The notes below the pieces were generated by a model, which worked only from the letters and a program-made list of their open reading frames with translations, was not told where the DNA came from and ran no database searches. A DNA stretch of 64,000 bases from Bacteroidota bacterium (GTDB taxonomy: Bacteria > Bacteroidota > Bacteroidia > Flavobacteriales > Weeksellaceae), in NCBI GenBank assembly GCA_023460855.1, contig JAEWOS010000006.1:150607-214606 (forward strand). The letters are read 5' to 3'. Position 1 is the first letter of the stretch, and each line of letters starts with the position of its first letter. A program made the position numbers and the translations under genes. Positions 8,499 through 16,587 of the stretch are shown here, one piece after another.

Positions 8499-8831
8499 AT
8501 GGGAGATTTAGGATTCAGTGAAATGTTCGTCATCGTACTGACCATCATTATTTTGTTCGGTCCCAAGAAACTGCCACAAATAGCACGGGATCTCGGACAG
8601 GGCGTTCGCAAGATGCGCGGTGCGGTGGAAGATATAAAAACAGAAATTCTGAAGGAAACCGATTATCCAGTTTCAGAAATCAAGAAAGAAATAGAAAAAG
8701 TAAAGGATGCTGCCATGCAGCACAATCCGGAAAACAGCATTCGTAAGGAATTTGAAGATATAGCAGAATTTGCCAGAAAACCGGTGGAAGAACAGCTGAA
8801 AGACGATCATCAGGGACCTGTAAGCAGATAA
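8499..8831 (+). CDS. tatA: Twin-arginine translocase subunit TatA/TatE
   Basis: A 110-residue protein with the TatA layout: a short N-terminus (MGDLGFSEM), one membrane helix, the FGPKKLP hinge, an amphipathic helix (IARDLGQGVRKMRGAVEDIK), then a polar tail. TatA forms the size-variable channel through which folded proteins with twin-arginine signals cross the inner membrane together with TatC. No tatC is in the window. The Asp/Glu-rich tail makes TatB a weaker alternative, but the FGPKK element fits TatA. It precedes the PAP2 gene by 8 bp and is likely co-transcribed with it. Confidence 0.9.
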   Translation: MGDLGFSEMFVIVLTIIILFGPKKLPQIARDLGQGVRKMRGAVEDIKTEILKETDYPVSEIKKEIEKVKDAAMQHNPENSIRKEFEDIAEFARKPVEEQLKDDHQGPVSR

Positions 8832-8839
8832 CACGAATT

Positions 8840-9406
8840 ATGGAAGAAGTACTGCAGGAAGACAAAGAGATTTTTCTTTTTCTCAATAATTTAGGAGATT
8901 CCACTTTTGATAAACTCTGGCTGCTGATTTCTGAAACATGGATTTGGGTGCCACTTTATATGATTTTTGCTTATCTGCTGTTCAAAAATTTCAAACCTAA
9001 AGCCTTAATTTTCATTGCCATCTTTATCGCACTTGGCGTTACTGCTTCCGATCAGCTTGCAGGAGTTTTTAAATTTGGCTTCGAAAGACTGAGACCGTGT
9101 CATGATCCTTCGCTCGATAATATCATGCGCGAGGTAAAATGCGGCGGCCGGTTTGGTTTTTATTCAGCTCATGCGTCGAACACTTTTTTCCTGGCGACGT
9201 TTCTCTCCATGATTTTAGGCAGAAAAATAAAATGGCTTCCGTTATTTCTGTTCATTTGGGCGGCCATAGTTTCCTACAGCAGAATATACCTCGGCGTACA
9301 TTTTCCACTCGATATTATTGCCGGTGCGGTTTTTGGTTTTTTAATTGGCGGATTTTTTGCTACCTTGACACTCAATGTTTTACACAAACAAAATTCAGCA
9401 AAATGA
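8840..9406 (+). CDS. PAP2 family membrane phosphatase
   Basis: This 188-residue integral membrane protein carries the three acid-phosphatase motifs: KFGFERLRP (K78 to R85-P86), SAH (109-111) and SRIYLGVHFPLD (S147 to D158). PAP2 enzymes remove phosphate from lipid pyrophosphates such as undecaprenyl diphosphate or from phosphatidic acid, through a phosphohistidine, on the periplasmic face. A role as undecaprenyl-diphosphatase is plausible but not shown. Its stop overlaps the start of the TPR gene (ATGA), so translation of the two is probably coupled. Confidence 0.92.
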   Translation: MEEVLQEDKEIFLFLNNLGDSTFDKLWLLISETWIWVPLYMIFAYLLFKNFKPKALIFIAIFIALGVTASDQLAGVFKFGFERLRPCHDPSLDNIMREVKCGGRFGFYSAHASNTFFLATFLSMILGRKIKWLPLFLFIWAAIVSYSRIYLGVHFPLDIIAGAVFGFLIGGFFATLTLNVLHKQNSAK

Positions 9407-10221
9407 AAAAAATTCTACTTCCTTTGATCTTGTTTTGCGCAGTTCCGTTCAGTGCACAGATGCTGGACAGAAAAGCTGCAGACGACTGTTTCAATAAAGG
9501 TGATTTCCGTTGCGCCGAAGCCGAATACGCCAAGTTAGCCGACAAAGAAAAAATTGCAAAACTGCGGGGTCAGTTATACAATTCGCTTGGCACGAGCCAG
9601 AAAAGACTCGGAAAAGTTTCCGATGCGATGAAGTCGTATGAAAATGCTGTTAAATTCTCTCCGGACAATGCGGAAGGGTATATCAATCTCAGCAATCTGC
9701 ACCGTCAGAAAGGCGACGCAAACAAAGCTTTGCAGTTTGTAGAACGCGGAATGAAGGCGAATCCTGAAAATACAGAACTTTACCTAACCCGCGCAAAAGT
9801 GTATGAGGATCTTAAAAAAACGGATCTCGCCGATAAAGATTATCAGTATGTACTGTCCGCAGATTCAGAAAATCTGATTGCGAGAGCACAGTACGCAGTT
9901 TTCAAAAAAGAACAGGGAAAACTGGATGACGCTTTAAAAGATTACAATCAACTGATTTCGGAAAAACCGGAAAGCCTTTTGTATAATAACCGCGCAGATG
10001 TTTATCTGTCGATGAAAAAATACAAAGAAGCTCAGATAGATATTGAAAAAGCAATTAAACTCGATCCTAAATTCGGGATGAGTTACGTAACCAAATCTAA
10101 AATTCTGTTTGAAACCGGTCGCGAAAAAGATGCATGCACCAATCTCGAAAAGGCGCTGAAAAATGGGATCGACCGTTTTATCGTTGCCGAACTCCTGAAA
10201 AAATGTTCAGTAAAAGAGTAG
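9403..10221 (+). CDS. Secreted tetratricopeptide (TPR) repeat protein
   Basis: A 272-residue protein. The frame is open further upstream, but the true start is the ATG at 9403, which overlaps the PAP2 stop and gives a clean signal peptide (MKKILLPLILFCAVPFSAQ). After cleavage there are about six TPR units, recognisable from recurring alanine/tyrosine/proline positions such as YNSLGTSQKRLGK, GYINLSNLHRQKGD and LYNNRADVYLSMKKY. TPR domains mediate protein contacts, so this is probably a periplasmic scaffold or assembly factor. It ends 7 bp from the convergent rlmH stop. Confidence 0.85.
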   Translation: MKKILLPLILFCAVPFSAQMLDRKAADDCFNKGDFRCAEAEYAKLADKEKIAKLRGQLYNSLGTSQKRLGKVSDAMKSYENAVKFSPDNAEGYINLSNLHRQKGDANKALQFVERGMKANPENTELYLTRAKVYEDLKKTDLADKDYQYVLSADSENLIARAQYAVFKKEQGKLDDALKDYNQLISEKPESLLYNNRADVYLSMKKYKEAQIDIEKAIKLDPKFGMSYVTKSKILFETGREKDACTNLEKALKNGIDRFIVAELLKKCSVKE

Positions 10222-10228
10222 GGGAAAA

Positions 10229-10702
10229 TCAGTCGTTGTGATACGGTTTGCCCTGCAGAATCTGATCTGCGCGGTACAGCTGCTCCACGATGAAAAGCCG
10301 CACCATCTGATGCGTGAACGTCATTTTTGACAAAGAAATGGTGGACGTTGCAGTCTTCCTTATTTCATCTGAGAATCCGTAGGCACCGCCAATCAGGAAG
10401 TTTATTTTTTTTACCGAGGAATTCATCAAGGAATCTATTCTTGCTGCAAACTCCCGGCTGGTGAACTGTTTGCCGTTTTCGTCGAGTAGAATGGTGATGT
10501 CGGAATTGTCGATATAATTCTGAAACTGCTTCGCTTCTTCTTTTTTCAGAACATCTGACGACATATTTTTTGCATTTCTGATATCCGGAATTTCAGTGAG
10601 TTCAAAATTCCAGTGTTTGGGAAGCCGCAGTTCGTAATAGCGTATCAGATCCCGGATCTCGCTGCTGTCTGTTTTTCCGATACAAATCAGATTAATTCGC
10701 AT
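10229..10702 (-). CDS. rlmH: 23S rRNA (pseudouridine1915-N3)-methyltransferase RlmH
   Basis: A 157-residue SPOUT-class methyltransferase that methylates pseudouridine 1915 in helix 69 of 23S rRNA on the assembled ribosome. Family signatures are present: the N-terminal MRINLICIGKT strand, the SAM-site loop LIGGAYGFSDEIR, and the conserved C-terminus LSKMTFTHQMVRLFIVEQLYRA with GKPYHND at the end. Length is exactly typical. It is divergent from the YihY gene, and the start is fixed by the conserved first strand. Confidence 0.97.
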   Translation of the reverse strand: MRINLICIGKTDSSEIRDLIRYYELRLPKHWNFELTEIPDIRNAKNMSSDVLKKEEAKQFQNYIDNSDITILLDENGKQFTSREFAARIDSLMNSSVKKINFLIGGAYGFSDEIRKTATSTISLSKMTFTHQMVRLFIVEQLYRADQILQGKPYHND

Positions 10703-10706
10703 TTAG

Positions 10707-10714
10707 TATCTTTG
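10707..10714 (+). promoter_or_regulatory. -7 box of the YihY/BrkB gene
   Basis: TATCTTTG matches TAnnTTTG and lies 18 bases before the ATG at 10733. No clear TTG is seen at the expected upstream distance. Confidence 0.5.
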
Positions 10715-10732
10715 TTATGCAAATATAACGGA

Positions 10733-11731
10733 ATGCCGATAAAGACTCCCCAGTTCATTCGCCGGATTCACAGTTTTTTGGATGATATACATATTCCATT
10801 TCTCGGTGTTTCGCTCTGGAAGATGTTTGAAATTTATATTCAGGGGGTTTTTAAGAACAAAATCGGCAGAACGGCGGCTGCCATTTCCTGGAACTTTGTG
10901 CTTTCGCTGTTTCCTTTTATCCTGTTTCTGCTTTCTGTTTTACCGCTGCTTCCGCATTACGACAAGCTTCAGTTTTACATTTTCGATATTCTGATGCACC
11001 GGATTTTTCCGGGCAGAATTGAAAGCGATGTGATCACTTATATTCAGGATAATATTATTCCGAATGTTGCCGGCATGAGCAATTTTACGCTCCTTCTGGC
11101 GCTGGTTTTTGCAACGAACGGTGCTTTTTCGCTGATTGACGGCTTCAACGAATACACCCATGAAAAACTCAATGATGTAAAGGAATTCATTGTAGCGTTT
11201 TTCATTACCATCGGTTTTGTCAGCATGGTTTTTCTGTCGCTTTTCGGGGTTTATTACTCAGAGGTAGTGCTCAAAATGTTTACGCCGACGGACGATATTT
11301 CGTGGTTTGTGGACAACCTTTCCAAGATCATCGGTTTTATATCCTTTCCGGTATTCTATTTTCTTCTGCTCACGCTTTTTTACTGGCTTGGAACGATGAA
11401 AATCACCAAATTCAAGCAGGCGATTCCGGGTGCGTTGCTCACAACCGTTCTATTTATTCTTACCACCTATCTGTTCGCGATTTATGCAAGAAATTTTGCG
11501 CGTTACAACGTGCTGTACGGTTCCATCGGAACAATGATTCTGCTGATGGTATGGGTAAATGTGAATGTTTACCTGATGCTTTTCGGGAACGAACTGAACC
11601 TTGCGATCCGCCGCGTGCGTCTTGAAAAACTTATTTCAGACGAACTGAAGAAAGAAGCAAATCAGTTTCACACACAGATTTCAGAGCCGGAAGAAGTAGC
11701 GCCGGAACACGAAATAAAAATCCGGGAATAA
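10733..11731 (+). CDS. YihY/virulence factor BrkB family membrane protein
   Basis: A 332-residue inner-membrane protein with six predicted membrane helices. The family core is visible: KNKIGRTAAAISWNFVLSLFPFILFLLS at the first helix, a central EYTHEKLNDVKEFI stretch, and the C-terminal IGTMILLMVWVNVNVYLMLFGNELNLAIR block. The frame opens earlier (10613), but that part is antisense to rlmH; the ATG at 10733 follows a TATCTTTG box. The family is often loosely called ribonuclease BN, a historical misassignment. True function is unknown. A charged Glu-rich tail follows the last helix. Confidence 0.88.
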   Translation: MPIKTPQFIRRIHSFLDDIHIPFLGVSLWKMFEIYIQGVFKNKIGRTAAAISWNFVLSLFPFILFLLSVLPLLPHYDKLQFYIFDILMHRIFPGRIESDVITYIQDNIIPNVAGMSNFTLLLALVFATNGAFSLIDGFNEYTHEKLNDVKEFIVAFFITIGFVSMVFLSLFGVYYSEVVLKMFTPTDDISWFVDNLSKIIGFISFPVFYFLLLTLFYWLGTMKITKFKQAIPGALLTTVLFILTTYLFAIYARNFARYNVLYGSIGTMILLMVWVNVNVYLMLFGNELNLAIRRVRLEKLISDELKKEANQFHTQISEPEEVAPEHEIKIRE

Positions 11732-11786
11732 CGCCACAACTTTTAAGCATCGGCTGAGACTGGTAATGTGCAGCTTGCGAAAACTC

Positions 11787-12968
11787 CTAGAAATTCTTCA
11801 CTTTTTCGTGGTATTCCTCACGTGTAAGTTTTCTTCTGGCAAAATACTTCAGGATTACATAACCCAGGAATCCGGAAAGTGCAGAAGCAATCAGAATGGC
11901 GAACTTCGATTCTTCCTGCAGTGCCACCTGTCCTTTAAATGAAAGCAGTGCGATGAATATTGACATGGTAAACCCGATTCCCGCAAGAAATCCGGTTCCG
12001 ATCATGTGCATCCAGTTACTTTTTAAAGGCAGCGTGGAAATTTTCAGTTTAATTGCAAGCCAGCTGAAGAAACTGATACCGACAACTTTCCCCACAACCA
12101 GACCGAGAATAATTCCGTATCCGAGTCCGCTGAAAAGACCTTCCACCATTCCTGATTTAAATGCAATATTCGTGTTTGCAAGGGCGAAAATCGGCATGAT
12201 CAGAAAATTAACCGGCATATGTAGCATATGTTCCAGCTTTTCGAGCGGCGAGATCTCCACTTTCGAAACATTGGTAGGTATGGTAAAAGCGAGCATTACA
12301 CCTGCAATCGTCGCATGAATACCGGAATGGTGCATGAAATACCAGAGCAAAACGCCGGGAACAAGGTAAAAGATATGCTTCGTGACCTTAAAATAATTCA
12401 GGGCGATCAACAGAATCAATATTCCCAGGCTTAACAGCAGGTAATTCCAGTGCAGTTCCTCCGTATAAAAAATCGCGATAACCATAATGGCGCCCAGATC
12501 GTCTACGATTGCCAGTGCTGCAAGAAATATTTTTACAGCAGCAGGAACTCTTCGTCCGAGCATGGAAACAATGGCAAGCGAAAAGGCGATATCTGTCGCC
12601 ATCGGAATTCCCCAGCCTGCAGAATACGGCGTACCCATTGTAAAAAACACGTAAATAAGCGCAGGAACTACCATACCGCCAATCGCGGCAAATATCGGAA
12701 GCGAGGCATTCCGGAAACTCGAAAGTTCTCCTTCGATGATTTCTCTTTTTATTTCCAGGCCCACCAAAAGGAAGAAAACGGCCATCAATCCGTCGTTGAT
12801 CCAGACAGAATTGGTATAAGGTCCGAGCTGATAATCCAGAACGCGCTGAAATTCATCACCGGCACTGGAGTTTGCTACCAAAAGTGAAACTGCCACACAA
12901 AAAAGCAGCAGAATACCTGAAGACTGGCTGCTTTGAAAAAATTTCTGGAAATATTTGGTCAACTTCAT
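11787..12968 (-). CDS. nhaA: Na+/H+ antiporter NhaA
   Basis: This 393-residue inner-membrane protein has about 12 helices and the NhaA signatures: GLEIKREI in helix II, PMATDIAFSLAI (the discontinuous helix IV region) and IVDDLGAIMVIAIFY, which contains the adjacent Asp pair used for ion binding (Asp163/Asp164 in E. coli). It exchanges external protons for internal Na+ or Li+ and serves pH and salt homeostasis. It starts 24 bp after the rel stop on the same strand, so the two are probably co-transcribed, placing an ion-homeostasis gene behind the stringent-response gene. Confidence 0.95.
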   Translation of the reverse strand: MKLTKYFQKFFQSSQSSGILLLFCVAVSLLVANSSAGDEFQRVLDYQLGPYTNSVWINDGLMAVFFLLVGLEIKREIIEGELSSFRNASLPIFAAIGGMVVPALIYVFFTMGTPYSAGWGIPMATDIAFSLAIVSMLGRRVPAAVKIFLAALAIVDDLGAIMVIAIFYTEELHWNYLLLSLGILILLIALNYFKVTKHIFYLVPGVLLWYFMHHSGIHATIAGVMLAFTIPTNVSKVEISPLEKLEHMLHMPVNFLIMPIFALANTNIAFKSGMVEGLFSGLGYGIILGLVVGKVVGISFFSWLAIKLKISTLPLKSNWMHMIGTGFLAGIGFTMSIFIALLSFKGQVALQEESKFAILIASALSGFLGYVILKYFARRKLTREEYHEKVKNF

Positions 12969-12992
12969 ATCGTTCTGCTTCTTATTTTAGTT

Positions 12993-15191
12993 TTAAATTC
13001 TCTTTACTTTGGAAACTCCGTTAATTTCTTTCAGCTGCTTAAAGGTTTCTTCGAGCTGACTTCTGTTTTTTACTTCAAGATTGATGTTGCCGGTAAAAAT
13101 TCCGTCATTGGAAGAAATGGAAATACTTTTCATGTCCATACCCATCGAATTACTGATTACCTGCGTAATATCGTTGATCATTCCGAGACGGTCCAGACCT
13201 TCAATTTCAATCTTCACACGGTTTTTGAAACTTTCGGCATTCACCCATTTTGCCGGCATCACGCGGTAATCGTACTGTGCCCGCAGATTGATTGCATTCG
13301 GACAATTGTCGTTGTGAACTTTTATTCCCTCCGAAATTGTAATGAAACCAAAAATTTTATCGCCCGGAATTACCGTACAGCATTTGGAGAACGTGTAGTT
13401 CAGTTTTTCTTCATCCTTTCCGAAAACAATCATATCCAGATTGCTTGCCGGCGTTTCTTCTTCCTGATTTTTGGTAGCAGGCTTGCGGAAACGGTTTAAC
13501 AGGTTGCTGAATACATTTTTGCTTTCAACATATTTCCTGATATCGCCGCTGTCCAGCCCGCCGTTCTGAAATGCCAGGAAAAGTTCCTGTGAAGTTTTGA
13601 AATTGAAAAACTTCTGCATTTTGTTGATTTCGTCGTCGTTGAAATTAATTTTCGCATGACGCATTTTTCGCTGCAGCGTTTCTTTTCCTTCCTGAACAAG
13701 GCTGTTTTTATGCGAATTCAGGTAATTTTTTATTTTGGACTTAGCCTTCGACGTTACGACAATATCGAGCCAGTCCGACTTCGGTTTCTGATTCTGTGAG
13801 GAGAGAATGTCAACCTGATCACCATTCTGAAGTACGTAGGAAATCGGTACAAGCTTGCCGTTTACTTTCGCACCGAGACATTTCATCCCGAGTTCCGTGT
13901 GAACATAGAACGCAAAATCGAGCGCCGTGGAACCGACAGGCAAAATTTTTATTTCACCGGCAGGCGTAAAAACGAATACTTCTTTCGCATAAAGGTTCAG
14001 TTTGATGTCATCGAGAAGTTCTGTGGCAGTCATGTGCTGCTGGTTTTCCAGTACTTCGCGGATCTGCGCAACCCACTGTTCGAAATTCTTTTCATCAGAA
14101 TTCTGGAAACCTTCTTTATACCGGTAATGAGCGGCAACACCTTTTTCCGCGATGTCGTCCATTCTTTCGGAGCGAATCTGCACTTCAATCCATTTCTTAT
14201 CCGGTCCTAAAACCGTGAGGTGCAGACTTTCGTAACCGGTAGATCTCGGCTGGGAAATCCAGTCTCTCATTCGCAGCGGATTGCTGTGATAAAGATCTGT
14301 TACGATAGAGTAGATCTTCCAGGCAATGAATTTTTCGTTTTTTGCGTCAGATTTATATATGATTCTGATCGCATAATTATCAAAAACCTCTTCAAAGGTG
14401 ACGCCCTGTTTAAGCATTTTCCGGTAAATGGAAGAAATTGCTTTTGCGCGTCCTTTTATCGTGAAATTCAGGTTTTCTTCTTTCAGTCTGTGCGAAACTT
14501 CCTCAATGAATTCCGTGATATATTCCTGGCGTTTTTCATTTGCCACTTCGAGTTTATTGGTGATTTCCTCGAATATGTCCGGATTGTTGTATTTCAGAGA
14601 AAGATCTTCCAGCTCAGATTTGATGCCGTAGAAGCCAAGACGGTGTGCGAGCGGTGCATAAATATAAACGGTTTCCGAAGCGATTTTTTTCTGTTTGTCC
14701 GGAGCCATGCTTTGCAGCGTGCGCATGTTGTGAAGCCTGTCTGCAATTTTAATCAGGATTACGCGGAAATCTTCAGAAAGTGTGAGCAGGAGCTTCCGGT
14801 AGTTTTCAGACTGTATGGAAATATTCTGGTGATTCATCACCGAAATTTTCGTGAGTCCGTTTACAATACCGGCTATTTTTTCGCCAAAAAGCTGTCGTAT
14901 ATCTTCGTACGTATATTCGCTGTCTTCAATAACATCGTGGAGCAGGGCACAGGCAATGGAAGTAGCACCGAGCCCGATTTCGTTGGCTACAATTTTTGCA
15001 ACTTCAATAGGGTGGTAAATATAAGGTTCGCCACTTTTCCTGCGCTGGTCTTTATGCGCGTCCAGTGCTATGTCGAACGCTTTTCTGATCAGCCTGTTCT
15101 GGTCTTCATTCAGCGTACGGTATGTATTGGAAATCAGATCCCTGTACCGCGATAGGATTTCCTTGTTTTCCTGTTCTAAATCATAAACCAT
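12993..15191 (-). CDS. rel: Bifunctional (p)ppGpp synthetase/hydrolase (RelA/SpoT family)
   Basis: A 732-residue long RSH protein with the full domain order. The N-terminal HD hydrolase domain has ALLHDVIED (His85-Asp86) and DRLHNMRT, the expected metal and ppGpp ligands. The synthetase domain follows at about 240-370 with the YESLHLTVLG strand. A TGS domain begins near residue 410 (VFTPAGEIKILPVGSTALDFAFYVH), and a C-terminal ACT domain occupies about 655-732 (RLGMINDITQVISNSMGMDM). Because the hydrolase HD is intact, it should both make and degrade the alarmone. It is followed closely by nhaA. Confidence 0.96.
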   Translation of the reverse strand: MVYDLEQENKEILSRYRDLISNTYRTLNEDQNRLIRKAFDIALDAHKDQRRKSGEPYIYHPIEVAKIVANEIGLGATSIACALLHDVIEDSEYTYEDIRQLFGEKIAGIVNGLTKISVMNHQNISIQSENYRKLLLTLSEDFRVILIKIADRLHNMRTLQSMAPDKQKKIASETVYIYAPLAHRLGFYGIKSELEDLSLKYNNPDIFEEITNKLEVANEKRQEYITEFIEEVSHRLKEENLNFTIKGRAKAISSIYRKMLKQGVTFEEVFDNYAIRIIYKSDAKNEKFIAWKIYSIVTDLYHSNPLRMRDWISQPRSTGYESLHLTVLGPDKKWIEVQIRSERMDDIAEKGVAAHYRYKEGFQNSDEKNFEQWVAQIREVLENQQHMTATELLDDIKLNLYAKEVFVFTPAGEIKILPVGSTALDFAFYVHTELGMKCLGAKVNGKLVPISYVLQNGDQVDILSSQNQKPKSDWLDIVVTSKAKSKIKNYLNSHKNSLVQEGKETLQRKMRHAKINFNDDEINKMQKFFNFKTSQELFLAFQNGGLDSGDIRKYVESKNVFSNLLNRFRKPATKNQEEETPASNLDMIVFGKDEEKLNYTFSKCCTVIPGDKIFGFITISEGIKVHNDNCPNAINLRAQYDYRVMPAKWVNAESFKNRVKIEIEGLDRLGMINDITQVISNSMGMDMKSISISSNDGIFTGNINLEVKNRSQLEETFKQLKEINGVSKVKRI

Positions 15192-15277
15192 TTCAGCCGG
15201 CCTTTAATCGACGAAAATATAAAAATTCGTCTGAAACTGCAAGTTTAGCAAGTCCTGTTCCACCAAATCAATCAAAC

Positions 15278-15308
15278 GAAAAAACCGCTCCCAAAAGGAA
15301 CGGTTTTT
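15278..15308 (-). terminator. Terminator of the TonB receptor/lipoprotein transcript
   Basis: On the minus strand an AAAAACCGTTCC / GGAGCGGTTTTTT hairpin with a TTTT-type loop and a terminal T-run lies 30 bases past the lipoprotein stop. Confidence 0.7.
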
Positions 15309-15337
15309 CTGAAAATTTAAAATGATTTTGTCTGTTC

Positions 15338-16549
15338 TTAAAGACTTGAAAGAAGGTTTACACCGTCAACATTAGCCCAGTTTCCTGGAGTTAACTGTAC
15401 TTTTGTAACAGTAGCTGAATTGGTGAAAGTTTTACCTCCGTTTGGTGAGTAAGCGTAACCCCAAATTCCTGCGTTGCTGCCTGCAAGGTAAGTCATTGGT
15501 TCTACTTTAATCTTGTTGGTGTTCACCTGGTTTGTTTCCGTAGTAGCATCCTGAATCAGAACTGCATAAGCCTGCTGAGTACCGATATTGTTATATCCGC
15601 TGATGTAAACATTTGAGAAGATCCCTGAACCCTGCTTTTTGAACTGGATTGCAGAAATTTCCGGTGAGTTAGGAGTTTCCGGCTCTGTTCCGGCTGCTCT
15701 GATCAGGGTAATGTTTTGAACTCTTGGAGCTACATTATCGATGTTTGATGAAGCTTCGATTTCCATACCGAAGTTACCTTTCACAGTCTGGTATGCGAAC
15801 CAGTTGGAATTGTTCTGTCCGCTCCAGGCATCCTGCCAGTCGAAAGAATCGTCATAGTTTCCGTAAGCAACAAGGTTTCTTCCGCTTGCAGTTCCTCCGA
15901 ACCACTCAAAACCGTCATCTGTTCCTTTGTATGCAACCAGATTTTCTAGTACAGTCTGCGCACCTACTGAATAGAAAGTAAACGTGTTGGTTTCGGATGT
16001 ACCGTCGTTGATTTTCTTTCCTGCATATTCTACGCGAACATATCTAAGAACACCAGAGTTTGAATTTGCATCATTACCACCGTAATACACAGCGTTTCCG
16101 TCTTCAGAAAGTGCCTGAGAATTTCCGTTAAGTGCTTTGATCGGTGCGTTTCCGTAAAGAGTAATTCCGCCCCAGTCTCCAGGAGTTTTGGAGTTGGTTG
16201 TAAATACGATTGGCTCATCAGAAGTACCGGAAGCATTGATTCTTCCGTCCTGAAGAATTACCAGGGAGCTTGATTTATTTGTAGACGCGATGAATCTTGC
16301 ACCCGGTTCAATTGTAAGGGTTGCTCCGCCTGTAATTTTTACGATACCATCCAGTTCGTAAGTTCCTTTTTTTACCAGAATGTTCTGAGAGATTGTTCCA
16401 GAAAGTTTACCGCTTCCTTCCAATACAGATGCTGTAGTGGTAGAAGTTGGTTGTCCGCCCTGTACACCATCGTTGATGTCGATAGTACACGATGTAAGTC
16501 CTGCTGTAAGAACCAGAGCTGCCAAAAGTGTTGTTACCTGTTTTTTCAT
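15338..16549 (-). CDS. Beta-helix-like surface lipoprotein paired with a TonB receptor
   Basis: A 403-residue lipoprotein: hydrophobic N-terminus, lipobox AGLTSC with Cys near residue 21, then a Ser/Thr/Gly-rich linker (GGQPTSTTTAS). The rest has short repeated strands with stacked Asn/Gly and hydrophobic residues (GGATLTIEPGARFIA, GRNLVAYGNYDDSFDWQD), typical of a right-handed parallel beta-helix. I do not recognise a named enzyme family. It lies 38 bp downstream of the TonB-dependent receptor on the same strand, so it is likely its surface partner in uptake, as SusD-like lipoproteins are for SusC-like receptors, although it is not SusD-like in sequence. Confidence 0.8.
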   Translation of the reverse strand: MKKQVTTLLAALVLTAGLTSCTIDINDGVQGGQPTSTTTASVLEGSGKLSGTISQNILVKKGTYELDGIVKITGGATLTIEPGARFIASTNKSSSLVILQDGRINASGTSDEPIVFTTNSKTPGDWGGITLYGNAPIKALNGNSQALSEDGNAVYYGGNDANSNSGVLRYVRVEYAGKKINDGTSETNTFTFYSVGAQTVLENLVAYKGTDDGFEWFGGTASGRNLVAYGNYDDSFDWQDAWSGQNNSNWFAYQTVKGNFGMEIEASSNIDNVAPRVQNITLIRAAGTEPETPNSPEISAIQFKKQGSGIFSNVYISGYNNIGTQQAYAVLIQDATTETNQVNTNKIKVEPMTYLAGSNAGIWGYAYSPNGGKTFTNSATVTKVQLTPGNWANVDGVNLLSSL

Positions 16550-16587
16550 TTTTATAAATTTATTTGTTAATAATTCGGTGTTAATTT

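Noticed and set aside
10733..11731. Ribonuclease BN for the YihY protein
   Set aside because: The old name came from a mistaken mapping of rbn; the sequence is an integral membrane protein without nuclease motifs.
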